Source: Dolosigranulum pigrum ATCC 51524 (GTDB lineage: Bacteria > Bacillota > Bacilli > Lactobacillales > Carnobacteriaceae_A). From it: DNA of 64,000 bases. Under the pieces are notes generated by a model, which saw nothing but the letters and a program-made list of their open reading frames with translations, did not search any database and was not told where the DNA came from. The stretch lies in assembly GCF_000245815.1 (NCBI RefSeq), contig NZ_JH601103.1:885324-949323 (forward strand), in the 5' to 3' direction. Shown piece by piece: positions 55,916 through 64,000 of the stretch. Both the position numbers and the translations under genes were made by a program. Position 1 is the first letter of the stretch; every line of letters starts with the position of its first letter.

Positions 55916-56857
55916 ATGGAACGTATATTGGTAACAGGATCATTGGGACAAATTGGAACAGCTTTAGTCGAACGTTTGCGCCAAGATTATGGTGTGGATA
56001 ACGTTCTAGCGACAGATGTGAGAGAAGATATGCACTCCACAGTTGTCCAAAATGGTCGCTTCCAAGTGTTAGATGTGCTGGACGATGATGCGTTCGAACA
56101 AATCGTGAAAGATGGGAACTTCGATACGATTATCCACTTAGCCGCGATGTTGTCGGCTGTTTGTGAGAATAAACCCCAAGGCGCCTGGAACTTAAACATA
56201 GGCGGGATGATTAATGCATTGGAATTAGCTCGGATGTATGATCTTCAGTTTTTCGCCCCAAGTTCGATCGGTGCATTTGGTCCCAATACACCAAAAGATC
56301 ATACCCCACAAGATACAATTCAACGACCGACCACGATGTATGGGGTCACCAAGGTCAGTGGCGAATTACTGGCAGATTATTACTATGAAAAATTTGGCGT
56401 TGATACGCGTGGGGTGCGCTTCCCCGGACTGATTAGTTATGAACAAGAACCGGGTGGCGGAACAACGGATTACGCAGTGGACATCTTCTATAAAGCACTA
56501 GCAGATGGTCAATATACGTCCTTTATCGCGGAAGGAACCAAGATGGATATGATGTATATGCCAGATGCGGTTCAAGCAATTATTGACTTAATGGAAGCCC
56601 CGGCAGAGAACTTACAGCATCGCAATGCCTTCAACGTTAGTGCGATGAGCTTTGCCCCGGAAGACATTGCAACAGCGATTAAAGCAGAAATCCCTTCCTT
56701 CGAAATGGGTTATGATGTGGATCCGGTTCGTCAAGGTATCGCTGATTCTTGGCCGAATTCACTGGATGTCTCAGCAGCTGAGAATGAGTGGGGCTTTAAC
56801 CCAACCTATGATCTGAAGAAGATGGTCCGTGACATGTTAGAACATCTCAGTGAATAA
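55916..56857 (+). CDS. SDR-type L-threonine 3-dehydrogenase
   Basis: A 313-residue NAD-dependent Rossmann enzyme of the epimerase/SDR group. The nucleotide motif GSLGQIGTAL (residues 8-17), the YGVTK catalytic Tyr-Lys pair (residues about 141-145) and the PGGGTTDYAVDIFYKAL region are those of short-chain threonine dehydrogenases from Cytophaga and similar bacteria. The reaction gives 2-amino-3-oxobutyrate, which a glycine C-acetyltransferase (not seen here) would split. GAGGAGAT precedes the ATG. It lies between the symporter and glyA genes. Confidence 0.85.
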   Translation: MERILVTGSLGQIGTALVERLRQDYGVDNVLATDVREDMHSTVVQNGRFQVLDVLDDDAFEQIVKDGNFDTIIHLAAMLSAVCENKPQGAWNLNIGGMINALELARMYDLQFFAPSSIGAFGPNTPKDHTPQDTIQRPTTMYGVTKVSGELLADYYYEKFGVDTRGVRFPGLISYEQEPGGGTTDYAVDIFYKALADGQYTSFIAEGTKMDMMYMPDAVQAIIDLMEAPAENLQHRNAFNVSAMSFAPEDIATAIKAEIPSFEMGYDVDPVRQGIADSWPNSLDVSAAENEWGFNPTYDLKKMVRDMLEHLSE

Positions 56858-56975
56858 TTGACCCAATCGACTAAAAGGCTGTCAGTTGAAAAATAATAAA
56901 AAATCAGTTATCTTTATAGATGTCATATGAATAAAACCTATGAACAATCATGTAGAAGAAAGGTGTTGTGTTATA

Positions 56976-58202
56976 GTGAAAGATACTGAACTATTTAAGG
57001 CAATTGACCAAGAAAAACAGCGTCAAGAAGAGAATATTGAACTGATTGCTTCGGAGAACTTCGTATCCGATGAAGTGATGCAGGCACAAGGAAGTGTCTT
57101 AACGAATAAATATGCGGAGGGTTATCCGGGTAAGCGCTATTATGGTGGATGCCAGTATGTCGATATTGTCGAACAACTTGCGATTGACCGAGTGAAGGAA
57201 TTATTTGGCGCTGAATATGCGAACGTCCAACCACACTCCGGCTCCCAAGCAAACTATGCTGTCTTTCAGGCTTTAATGGAACCAGGAGACACCTACTTGG
57301 GTATGGACTTGTCTCACGGTGGCCACTTAACCCACGGATCACCCGTGAACTTCAGTGGGATTATCTATAACGTAGTGCCTTATGGTGTCGATCAAGAAAC
57401 CGAGCGAGTTGACTACGATGAAGTGTTAAGATTGGCGAAAGAGCACCAGCCGAAGATGATTATTGCTGGTTACAGTGCGTATCCAGGTGAGCTGGATTTT
57501 GCGAAGTTCCGCGAGATTGCCGATGAAGTAGGCGCTTACTTAATGGTTGATATGGCGCACTTCGCTGGTCTAGTCGCAACAGGAGATTATCCAAGTCCTA
57601 TTCCTTATGCTGATGTTGTCACGTCCACCACACACAAGACCTTGCGTGGACCTCGTGGCGGCTTAATTCTATCACGCGACACCAAGTTGGCGAAAAAATT
57701 AAACTCAGCCATCTTCCCAGGCTCACAAGGCGGACCGCTTGAGCATGTGATTGCTGCTAAAGCAGTAGCCTTCCATGAAGCCTTACAACCAGAGTTCAAG
57801 GACTACCAACAACAAGTCAAGAAAAATATCAAAGCGATGGTAGAAGTGTTCAACGAGGCAGCGGAACCGCGCGTCATTATGGGAGCAACTGAGAACCACT
57901 TAACCTTAATTGATGTGACAGGCTTCGACTTAACCGGTAAGGAAGCAGAACACCTACTCGATGAAGTGAAAATTACAGTTAACAAAAACACCATTCCATT
58001 CGAGACGAAAAGTCCATTCGTCACCAGCGGAATCCGTATCGGTACTCCAGCCATCACTTCACGTGGCTTCGATGAAGAAGATGCGCGTAAAGTAGCCGAA
58101 CTGATCGTCCGTACGCTACGCGCGAAAGAAGACGAAGCAGAACAAGAAGCTATTCGTCAAGAAGTTAAAGCATTAACTGACAAAAATCCACTATATAAAT
58201 AA
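56976..58202 (+). CDS. glyA: serine hydroxymethyltransferase
   Basis: A 408-residue PLP enzyme that swaps serine and glycine and feeds one-carbon units into folate. The start motif [16 protein letters not shown], the HSGSQAN site and the PLP Lys in [12 protein letters not shown] are visible, as is the C-terminal [12 protein letters not shown] chose GTG 56976, after GAAAGGTG ten bases upstream; the ATG at 56940 would need a different site. A hairpin terminator follows. Confidence 0.97.
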   Translation: MKDTELFKAIDQEKQRQEENIELIASENFVSDEVMQAQGSVLTNKYAEGYPGKRYYGGCQYVDIVEQLAIDRVKELFGAEYANVQPHSGSQANYAVFQALMEPGDTYLGMDLSHGGHLTHGSPVNFSGIIYNVVPYGVDQETERVDYDEVLRLAKEHQPKMIIAGYSAYPGELDFAKFREIADEVGAYLMVDMAHFAGLVATGDYPSPIPYADVVTSTTHKTLRGPRGGLILSRDTKLAKKLNSAIFPGSQGGPLEHVIAAKAVAFHEALQPEFKDYQQQVKKNIKAMVEVFNEAAEPRVIMGATENHLTLIDVTGFDLTGKEAEHLLDEVKITVNKNTIPFETKSPFVTSGIRIGTPAITSRGFDEEDARKVAELIVRTLRAKEDEAEQEAIRQEVKALTDKNPLYK

Positions 58203-58227
58203 ACAATCACCAAAATAATCAAGATAG

Positions 58228-58259
58228 AAAGACCATGAGCATCATGCCTCGTGGTTTTT
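58228..58259 (+). terminator. glyA terminator
   Basis: AAAGACCATGAG pairs with CTCGTGGTTTTT (two wobbles). Confidence 0.75.
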
Positions 58260-58285
58260 CTGTTGTAAGTAAGAGGAGATTTTAA

Positions 58286-58753
58286 ATGTATCAAAAACAA
58301 TTACATTCAGAAGAAGCAACACGACAATTTGCCGAAAAACTGAGCCAATACTTAACGCCAGGTATGACGATTCTGTTGGAAGGTGATCTAGGTGCAGGCA
58401 AGACCACTTTTACCAAAGGAGTTGCAGCGGGACTTGAGATTGATCGTATAATTAAGAGTCCCACTTACACCATTATTCGCGAATATACATCGGGACGCCT
58501 GCCGCTTTATCATATGGACTTGTACCGCTTGGAAGATAGTGGTGTTGAAGGATTAGGATTAGAGGAATACTTCAGTGGAGAAGGAGTCTCTATCGTTGAA
58601 TGGCCAACCGTTGCGATGGAAGACATGCCAGCAGACCACTTACACATCACCCTTGCTCATAGTGAGAATCCGGATAGTCGGCAGATGACTATCACAGCAA
58701 TGGGTTATCAATATATCCAGCTGTTAGCTCAACTCGAAGCCTTGGATTCATAA
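58286..58753 (+). CDS. tsaE: TsaE, tRNA t6A biosynthesis ATPase
   Basis: A 155-residue P-loop ATPase that works with TsaB, TsaC/YwlC and TsaD to make threonylcarbamoyl-adenosine-37 in tRNAs that read ANN codons. The Walker A is GDLGAGKTT (33-41), then SPTYTIIREY, YHMDLYRL and the EWP motif. The length is normal. It precedes a convergent bidirectional terminator. AAGAGGAGA precedes the ATG. Confidence 0.95.
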   Translation: MYQKQLHSEEATRQFAEKLSQYLTPGMTILLEGDLGAGKTTFTKGVAAGLEIDRIIKSPTYTIIREYTSGRLPLYHMDLYRLEDSGVEGLGLEEYFSGEGVSIVEWPTVAMEDMPADHLHITLAHSENPDSRQMTITAMGYQYIQLLAQLEALDS

Positions 58754-58767
58754 CCGCATACCATAAA

Positions 58768-58809
58768 AATCCCCGCTACATGAATTATGACACTCATGTA
58801 GCGGGGATT
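58768..58809. terminator. bidirectional terminator
   Basis: A 16-base-pair perfect stem, 58768-58783 with 58794-58809, between tsaE and the Mga-type gene. Confidence 0.9.
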
Positions 58810-58812
58810 ATG

Positions 58813-60336
58813 CTATAGTCGATTAATACTATTAGGGAGAAGATTGCTGATTTCTGTCCGAATGCGGTTGAACTCTTCCTTTGTCGGCACATCATTCATA
58901 TGAATAATTGGTGTGGTCGTCTCTAGATCAATCACATTTTTTGTCGTCAAGATGGCATAGTAATCATCGAGATTAATCGCTTGCCAGCGCAATTCTGGAT
59001 ACTCCAGCGAATCGAAGTGAATACTCTTCCGGAAATAAAACTGAAACAATTCTTTCAGCACCTCACTATGCCGTGTATTATGATGATTAATAATTAAGAA
59101 CTTCAACTGACTCGACTTCTCTAATAATTGTGGGAGCAAATCATGCCAGTTGATTAATAAAATATACATCAAATACTCCATGTAATTCGGATCATCCAGA
59201 TGCTTAATCTCCAAGCTTGATACTAATTCTCGAAGGAGTCCCTCAGCCCGCTCATAAAATTCCGGAATTAACTGCTGCAGATGCTTGCATGCATAATGAT
59301 TGCGCCTTACATACAAATAATTCGATCCTAAATCAATATTAAACAAGTGAATTGAATTATGAATCTCTAACAGTAAATCAAACTTATTCGGTAAGTCAAT
59401 CTTAAACTCATGACTCAACCGATACAACATCCCACCGATATCTAATTGTAATTGAGTTGATTTTAAGTCATGTTGGTTCATTTGAATTAAATGATCATAG
59501 TTAATAGCGTAATTATTTTGCACATAAACATAAAAAATTTGACCAATCAGCTCATCAGAATAAGGTATACCAAAGATTTTCTCTGTATGTTGTTTAAATT
59601 GTTTTATTTTATCACTATCATAATTTAACGATTGATATAAGTGGTCTAGATAAAAGGCAGTGTTCAATGTATCAGAATTTACTAAATTCCCTTGCTTATA
59701 ACGTCGTAATCCAACATAGGTCAAAAATTTAAAAGAAGCAAATGTCATGAATTCTACTGTAATATCCATTAATGATATAAGATCTAATAAACTTTTTTCT
59801 AATTCAATTTCATCTACACCAATCGCTTCCCAGTCAAGTAATGCTTCTATCTCGTACAAATGTTGCGCCCAAATGAAGCGAATATGGCGTTCATCGCCGT
59901 GAAGTTCAATCGGTGAATGTGAAATTGAGATATCGAATTTTTCAACTAATCGTTTACTTAATTGATTAATTATACGTGAAGCAGAACTGACACTAATATA
60001 GAATGAGGTTGCGATATCTTCTAAACTTGTGGTGCCTTGCTCTAAAATATAAAGCAAGATTTTAATGTAATTAGTAGATAACAAGTAGTTTTGCTTAACT
60101 AATGTGTTATTACCTCGCTTGCTTAAGGTTAAGATAATCCCTTCTGTTGTATGCTCAACAGTTCCAAAGTCGCTATAATAATCGTGTAAAAAGTCTAAAT
60201 CCTGGCGAATTGTTCTCGTCGTGACATCAAACATTTTCGCTAAATCCTCGAATGGCGTGGGGTGTTCTCTATTAGCATGTAAAAAACTTAACAAGTTTAG
60301 TCGTCTAAAATCAGTAGTTCGCAACACTTCTTTCAT
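58813..60336 (-). CDS. Mga-type transcriptional regulator
   Basis: A 507-residue DNA-binding regulator. Two N-terminal helix-turn-helix units (about 25-75: DLAKMFDVTTRTIRQDLDFL, and about 98-145: LEDIATSFYISVSSASRIINQL) are followed by a long helical body like the PRD-type and EIIB-like part of Mga and AtxA. The family controls surface proteins and responds to sugar phosphorylation in streptococci; the PRD histidines are not obvious here. It is divergent from the YSIRK surface protein gene, its most likely target. A cre site and poly(A) run lie upstream. Upstream TTGATAAGATT and AGGAGGTTGAT precede the ATG. Confidence 0.85.
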   Translation of the reverse strand: MKEVLRTTDFRRLNLLSFLHANREHPTPFEDLAKMFDVTTRTIRQDLDFLHDYYSDFGTVEHTTEGIILTLSKRGNNTLVKQNYLLSTNYIKILLYILEQGTTSLEDIATSFYISVSSASRIINQLSKRLVEKFDISISHSPIELHGDERHIRFIWAQHLYEIEALLDWEAIGVDEIELEKSLLDLISLMDITVEFMTFASFKFLTYVGLRRYKQGNLVNSDTLNTAFYLDHLYQSLNYDSDKIKQFKQHTEKIFGIPYSDELIGQIFYVYVQNNYAINYDHLIQMNQHDLKSTQLQLDIGGMLYRLSHEFKIDLPNKFDLLLEIHNSIHLFNIDLGSNYLYVRRNHYACKHLQQLIPEFYERAEGLLRELVSSLEIKHLDDPNYMEYLMYILLINWHDLLPQLLEKSSQLKFLIINHHNTRHSEVLKELFQFYFRKSIHFDSLEYPELRWQAINLDDYYAILTTKNVIDLETTTPIIHMNDVPTKEEFNRIRTEISNLLPNSINRL

Positions 60337-60483
60337 AATCTTATCAACCTCCTATTAAACATTGCAATATTAATCATACATGTTTTTGAATGAACTTTCA
60401 ATTCTCTTCACTCGAATTGAAGAATAGATGGAAATACAGTCATATTAATGTTTATAAAGTGTATAAATAGTAAAATAGACATT

Positions 60484-60499
60484 GTGTAAACGGTTTCTC
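60484..60499 (+). promoter_or_regulatory. catabolite-responsive element (cre, CcpA site)
   Basis: GTGTAAACGGTTTCTC matches the cre core TGNAANCGNWNNCW at every fixed position. It lies about 150 bases upstream of the Mga-type start codon and 150 bases upstream of the adhesin start, so it could act on either. In S. pyogenes CcpA binds upstream of mga. Confidence 0.75.
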
Positions 60500-60518
60500 A
60501 AAAAAAAAAAAAAAAAAA
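60500..60518 (+). repeat. homopolymer run of 19 A
   Basis: An unbroken 19-base adenine run directly joined to the cre site and about 90 bases before the adhesin -10. Such runs slip in replication and can change promoter spacing or DNA bending. Confidence 0.95.
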
Positions 60519-60606
60519 TACAATGGTAATCCGTATAATTCTCCTGATTATCGGAATATTCTTCAGTTCGTATGAATGAATATGAAAACTAGATCTGTTA
60601 ATTTGT

Positions 60607-60615
60607 TGCTATAAT
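60607..60615 (+). promoter_or_regulatory. extended -10 promoter of the adhesin gene
   Basis: TGCTATAAT: the TGN plus TATAAT form an extended -10. No good -35 lies 16-18 bases before it, so an activator (Mga-type) may be needed. Confidence 0.6.
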
Positions 60616-60648
60616 GATGACAAGACTACTTTTTATAGGAGGATTTAC

Positions 60649-63600
60649 ATGGTCGGAAAAAATAATAAACGATTACTTAGAGAAAAGCAGGCCAATAAAT
60701 TTAAGCGCTATGCTTTAAAAAAATTAACAGTCGGATTAGCGTCCGTCACAATCGGAACGGGACTTGTCTTCGCAACTAGCTCATCTGTAAGTGCAGATGA
60801 ATTAGCAGTCGGTGAGCGCACAGTTGTTGTCTCAGATAAAACAGCTGAGGAACAACCGCAACCCGATACACCATACTTACAAGAACAGGAAGAAGCTGTT
60901 ACATCAGCAGAAGAACCTCAAGTAACAGAAGACAGAATCAGTGAAGAAAAAGCTGTCAAGACGTCTGAAGAGACCGAAGAGAAAGCAATTGAATCTGAAG
61001 AGGTTGCTGAAGAAAAACAAGCTGACAGTCATGAGCAAACAGAAGAAACTTCTGATATAGAAGAAACAAATACAAAAGCACCTCAAGCTCCTGCGACTCA
61101 ACTCGCACCAGTTGCTGAATCTGTAGCTAAACCAGTTCGTGAAGAACAATCAGCCGAAGCACCAACGACTACCTTATCACAGATTGACCAACTACCAGAA
61201 GAATTCTTAACTTACTTGCGCGACCATAGTGATATTGTTGACTTCAAGAATGCGGCGACAATCGAAACCTACGCTAACTTACTCCAACAATCTTACGGCG
61301 TCGAAGCAGCTAAAGAAGAACGTATCCGCGCTATCGAAGCGGCTGTTAAAGAAATCGAAACAACCAAAGAACAAGCCAAAAATGAAGTTGTTGATCAAAC
61401 AGAACGTTTAATTGATGCGGATAAAGACAGTACAACCCCACAAGATCAGTCCAAAGAAACATTCAAAAAAGCTATTCAGCAAGCAGATAATCCGCAAATA
61501 GTCGTCGAATCCTACTTAAAAGATGCAGGCTACAAAGCTGAAGATATTGCTGGTATTTTAGCTAATGTTGATATGTCCCTTGCTAACGACCCAGACCAAC
61601 TACTTGAAAATATCATCCAAGCTGGTGTTAAGTATGCGAATGAACATACTCAACCAGGTGTGTTATTAGCCAATCCTCAAGGGCGAGATGTAGGTCATTT
61701 GATTAATGTTACCCCTTTGAATCAGCAAAACCCAATTAGAAGAGGTAGAGATAACACTTTTGATTTTTCATATCATATTAGTTTTAATAATCCGGAATCT
61801 AATTTGAAACGAGTAAAACCGGGAGATTATTTTGATGTAGAATATAAAAATGTTACTATTAATGATTTAAATGAATTAGGCAAAACAGGTGGAAAAAGCC
61901 CAATAGTAAGAGACCAAAATGGGAATGTCATTGCATTTATTACTGACCTAAAAGAAAAGAATATTATTAGATACACTTTTACAGAATATGTTAAAAATAA
62001 TGATAATATCGAGATGGAAATTGGCTATAGTCATTCGATAGATCGAAAAAAAGCAGCTAAAAATGGAACATATGATATTGAATATAAAGTAGGAACCAAT
62101 AGATTCACGTTGCCTAACGTACAAATTGATTACTCTGATCTTATGATGAGAAAAGATCAATTAAATGGAAGTAGAGCTTTTGTTAAAGTAAATAGTGATG
62201 GGAATTACAGACATGTCACATATTTTAATCCACAAAAAAATTCACTAAATAATGTTCAGATTGAAGGTGTTGCACTAGGAGCAGGTACTCTTAATTCCGA
62301 AAATAGTACAGTAAAATTATATAAAGTAAAAGATAATCGTCGCTTAGCTGATAGTATCAGTGCGAATAACTATAATGACACAACTATTTTTGAAGATGTT
62401 ACACGAAATTACCCAACATTAAATCAATTTGAAGATGTATCTTTTAGTGGTGGAAAACTTACTGGGAAAAGTACAGGTAAAGCTAATTTAGGAAATATAA
62501 ATGAAACATATGTGATGGTTGTTGACAGTAAAGCAAAAGATGATGGAACTTTAATAGCAGGTGGTATATTACATGGTAATGGTAAGTCATTGCAACTAGC
62601 TTCCAGCACTGCTCATGTAAGTGGAGCTGGAGCAGCCCAAGCTTTACCTAGAGAAAGAATTTACTCAATTGGTGATCATGTATGGCATGATGAGAATAAA
62701 GATGGTATTCAACAACCAGGAGAACCAGGAATTGCTAACGTTGAAGTTCGATTACTAGATAATTCAGGAGAGATTGTTAGTACAACCCGAACAGATAGTG
62801 AGGGTCATTATGAATTTAATGAATTACCTAATGGTCAATATTTTGTTGAGTTTTCAACACCAGAAGGATTTATTCCTACTATTAAGAATGTGAATAATAA
62901 TCGGAATGATGTAAATGATTCGGATGGAACTATCGTACCAGTTACTATTAATAATAGAAGTGATATGACTATTGATTCTGGTTTCTACCGAAAAGTTTAC
63001 TCAATTGGGGATAAAGTTTGGGTTGATTCAGATAAAGATGGTATTCAGGATACTGGAGAACGTGGTCTTGCTGGTGTTACTGTTAAGTTAGTAGATGAAT
63101 ATGGGAATGTTAAGACAACAACTACTAAACCAAATGGTGAGTACCGTTTTGATAATTTGGATGAGGGCACTTACCAAGTAATCTTCCAGACACCAGAAGG
63201 TTATGAACCAACAAAACCATACCAAGGTGACAATCGTAATCAAGATTCTAATGGATCAACTACAACAATTAAAGTAAGTCCACAAAATCCATTCTTCAAT
63301 GAGAATCGACATAATCCAACAGTTGACTTTGGTTTAATTGAAGTTCAACCCGAAAAATTATATGAAATGACGGTTGAAGATAGTAGTTTTGAAACACATA
63401 TCTATTCTGAAGAAGAATATAATCAACTTCCAGGAAAAACACCTCAAACAGTTGAAGTTGGAAAGATCAAAAAAGTCCAATCTGGAAAAGATCGTCGTGT
63501 TCAAGTATTATATGAACATGTCAATCCGGACACACTTCCTCAGTCAACAACAGATCAATTTGTTGATGGCTTTGTTAATGGTAAGTTAGTTACTGAAGCA

Positions 63601-64000
63601 GGTACATTTGTCCAACGAAATGGACAATACTGGAGAGAAGTCTCTAGACAAGTTTTACAAGAATCTCAAGATGAAATCTTTATCTACAAACCAGTTGAAT
63701 CGAAAGATCCTGTTGTTCCAAGATTTGATATTGAAGATGGAAAATTATATGTAACAATTAATGGTAATAGACAAGAAATTGGAAATGTTACTGGCAAACC
63801 AGGTGAACCAGGAAAAACACCAACCTTTGAAATTAATGAAGAGGGGCACCTAATTGCTAAATTTGAAAATGAATCTGATAAAGACTTAGGAAAAGTAACG
63901 GGCGAACCAGGTCAAAATGGAGATCCAGGTAAAGACGGTCGCACACCATCGGTTCATACAACCCGTAACGAAGATGCAGGTGAAACCACCATCATATTCT
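60649..64000 (+). CDS. YSIRK-signal surface adhesin with SdrD-type B repeats (partial, runs off the window)
   Basis: Open to the last base: 1,117 codons without a stop. The ATG follows AGGAGG. The YSIRK-like signal (RYALKKLTVGLASVTIG) ends after SVSA (A49). A Glu/Thr/Ala-rich region (50-175) leads to a helical region (about 180-345), then a Thr/Asn-rich beta domain (about 345-665) resembling an MSCRAMM ligand-binding region. Two SdrD/CnaB-like B repeats follow (about 670-780 and 785-898), each opening YSIGDxVWxDxxKDGIQ. After a linker come short collagen-like Gly-X-Y stretches (GKPGEPGKTP, GEPGQNGDPGKDG). An LPXTG anchor is expected beyond the window. The host ligand is unknown. Confidence 0.88.
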   Translation, partial: MVGKNNKRLLREKQANKFKRYALKKLTVGLASVTIGTGLVFATSSSVSADELAVGERTVVVSDKTAEEQPQPDTPYLQEQEEAVTSAEEPQVTEDRISEEKAVKTSEETEEKAIESEEVAEEKQADSHEQTEETSDIEETNTKAPQAPATQLAPVAESVAKPVREEQSAEAPTTTLSQIDQLPEEFLTYLRDHSDIVDFKNAATIETYANLLQQSYGVEAAKEERIRAIEAAVKEIETTKEQAKNEVVDQTERLIDADKDSTTPQDQSKETFKKAIQQADNPQIVVESYLKDAGYKAEDIAGILANVDMSLANDPDQLLENIIQAGVKYANEHTQPGVLLANPQGRDVGHLINVTPLNQQNPIRRGRDNTFDFSYHISFNNPESNLKRVKPGDYFDVEYKNVTINDLNELGKTGGKSPIVRDQNGNVIAFITDLKEKNIIRYTFTEYVKNNDNIEMEIGYSHSIDRKKAAKNGTYDIEYKVGTNRFTLPNVQIDYSDLMMRKDQLNGSRAFVKVNSDGNYRHVTYFNPQKNSLNNVQIEGVALGAGTLNSENSTVKLYKVKDNRRLADSISANNYNDTTIFEDVTRNYPTLNQFEDVSFSGGKLTGKSTGKANLGNINETYVMVVDSKAKDDGTLIAGGILHGNGKSLQLASSTAHVSGAGAAQALPRERIYSIGDHVWHDENKDGIQQPGEPGIANVEVRLLDNSGEIVSTTRTDSEGHYEFNELPNGQYFVEFSTPEGFIPTIKNVNNNRNDVNDSDGTIVPVTINNRSDMTIDSGFYRKVYSIGDKVWVDSDKDGIQDTGERGLAGVTVKLVDEYGNVKTTTTKPNGEYRFDNLDEGTYQVIFQTPEGYEPTKPYQGDNRNQDSNGSTTTIKVSPQNPFFNENRHNPTVDFGLIEVQPEKLYEMTVEDSSFETHIYSEEEYNQLPGKTPQTVEVGKIKKVQSGKDRRVQVLYEHVNPDTLPQSTTDQFVDGFVNGKLVTEAGTFVQRNGQYWREVSRQVLQESQDEIFIYKPVESKDPVVPRFDIEDGKLYVTINGNRQEIGNVTGKPGEPGKTPTFEINEEGHLIAKFENESDKDLGKVTGEPGQNGDPGKDGRTPSVHTTRNEDAGETTIIF

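Larger units (their letters stand above)
60337..60648. other. 312-base divergent regulatory region
   Basis: Lies between the Mga-type gene and the adhesin gene. It holds, from left, the promoter area of the regulator, a cre site (60484-60499), a run of 19 A (60500-60518), and the promoter and ribosome site of the adhesin (TATAAT at 60610-60615, AGGAGG at 60637-60642). Confidence 0.7.

Overview
The window is a contiguous chromosomal segment of a low-GC Gram-positive bacterium. Several features point to the order Lactobacillales, probably Aerococcaceae or a close relative: the DUF1831 gene between a cysteine desulfurase and mnmA, a PcsB-type cell-wall hydrolase, a Lactobacillales-style dihydropteroate synthase, an Mga-type regulator, a YSIRK-signal surface protein and a T-box before pheST. 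Family placement is inference. I see no prophage, insertion sequence or CRISPR array. Most of the window is housekeeping; the accessory content lies at about 3.0-4.2 kb, 30.1-34.5 kb, 46.6-47.4 kb and 60.3-64 kb.

Layout. 1-5.5 kb: tail of a glutathione-synthetase-like ATP-grasp gene, tRNA thiolation genes (cysteine desulfurase, DUF1831, mnmA), a flavin-binding lipoprotein with a PAS-like tail, a nicotinamidase and a Dps protein behind PerR boxes. 5.6-10 kb: M42 aminopeptidase, aldo/keto reductase, acyl-CoA-dehydrogenase-like flavoprotein, GNAT acetyltransferase. 10-14.9 kb: PcsB-like hydrolase, TrmH-family methyltransferase, HD protein, MgtE, HxlR-type regulator. 14.9-25 kb: T-box, pheST, zapA, cvpA-like, mutS2, trxA, then murI-rdgB-yfcE-cbpB. 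25-30 kb: rqcH, a MarR regulator with an ECF S component, YrrS-like protein, DUF697 GTPase.

30.1-34.5 kb holds a seven-gene cation antiporter operon in the order E-F-G-(MbhD)-(MbhE+B)-C-D. This is the order of the archaeal Mbh module, and the large NuoL-like MrpA part is missing. 34.6-45.4 kb: perR, folP, tRNA-Ser(GGA), pbp1A-recU, ypsA-gpsB, RNase P RNA, a PIN-like protein, an RlmL-like methyltransferase, and groESL under a CIRCE operator. 45.5-60.3 kb: CAP-domain protein, three tandem paralogous acidic mini-lipoproteins, alr, a CNNM-type membrane protein, acyl-ACP thioesterase, sucrose PTS and sucrose-6-phosphate hydrolase, MBL hydrolase, a cluster of Ser/Thr transporter, SDR threonine dehydrogenase and glyA, then tsaE.

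The last part is a divergent pair. An Mga-type regulator faces a very large YSIRK adhesin that runs off the window. Between them lie a textbook cre site and a run of 19 adenines, which suggests sugar control and possible phase variation of surface display.

Themes. Peroxide defence: perR and a PerR-boxed dps are both here. Cell envelope: pcsB, pbp1A, gpsB, zapA, murI, alr. Translation quality: rqcH, mnmA, tsaE, pheST, rnpB. The observations most worth a second look are the flavin/PAS lipoprotein, the Mbh-like antiporter operon, the lipoprotein triplet and the poly(A)/cre intergenic switch region.
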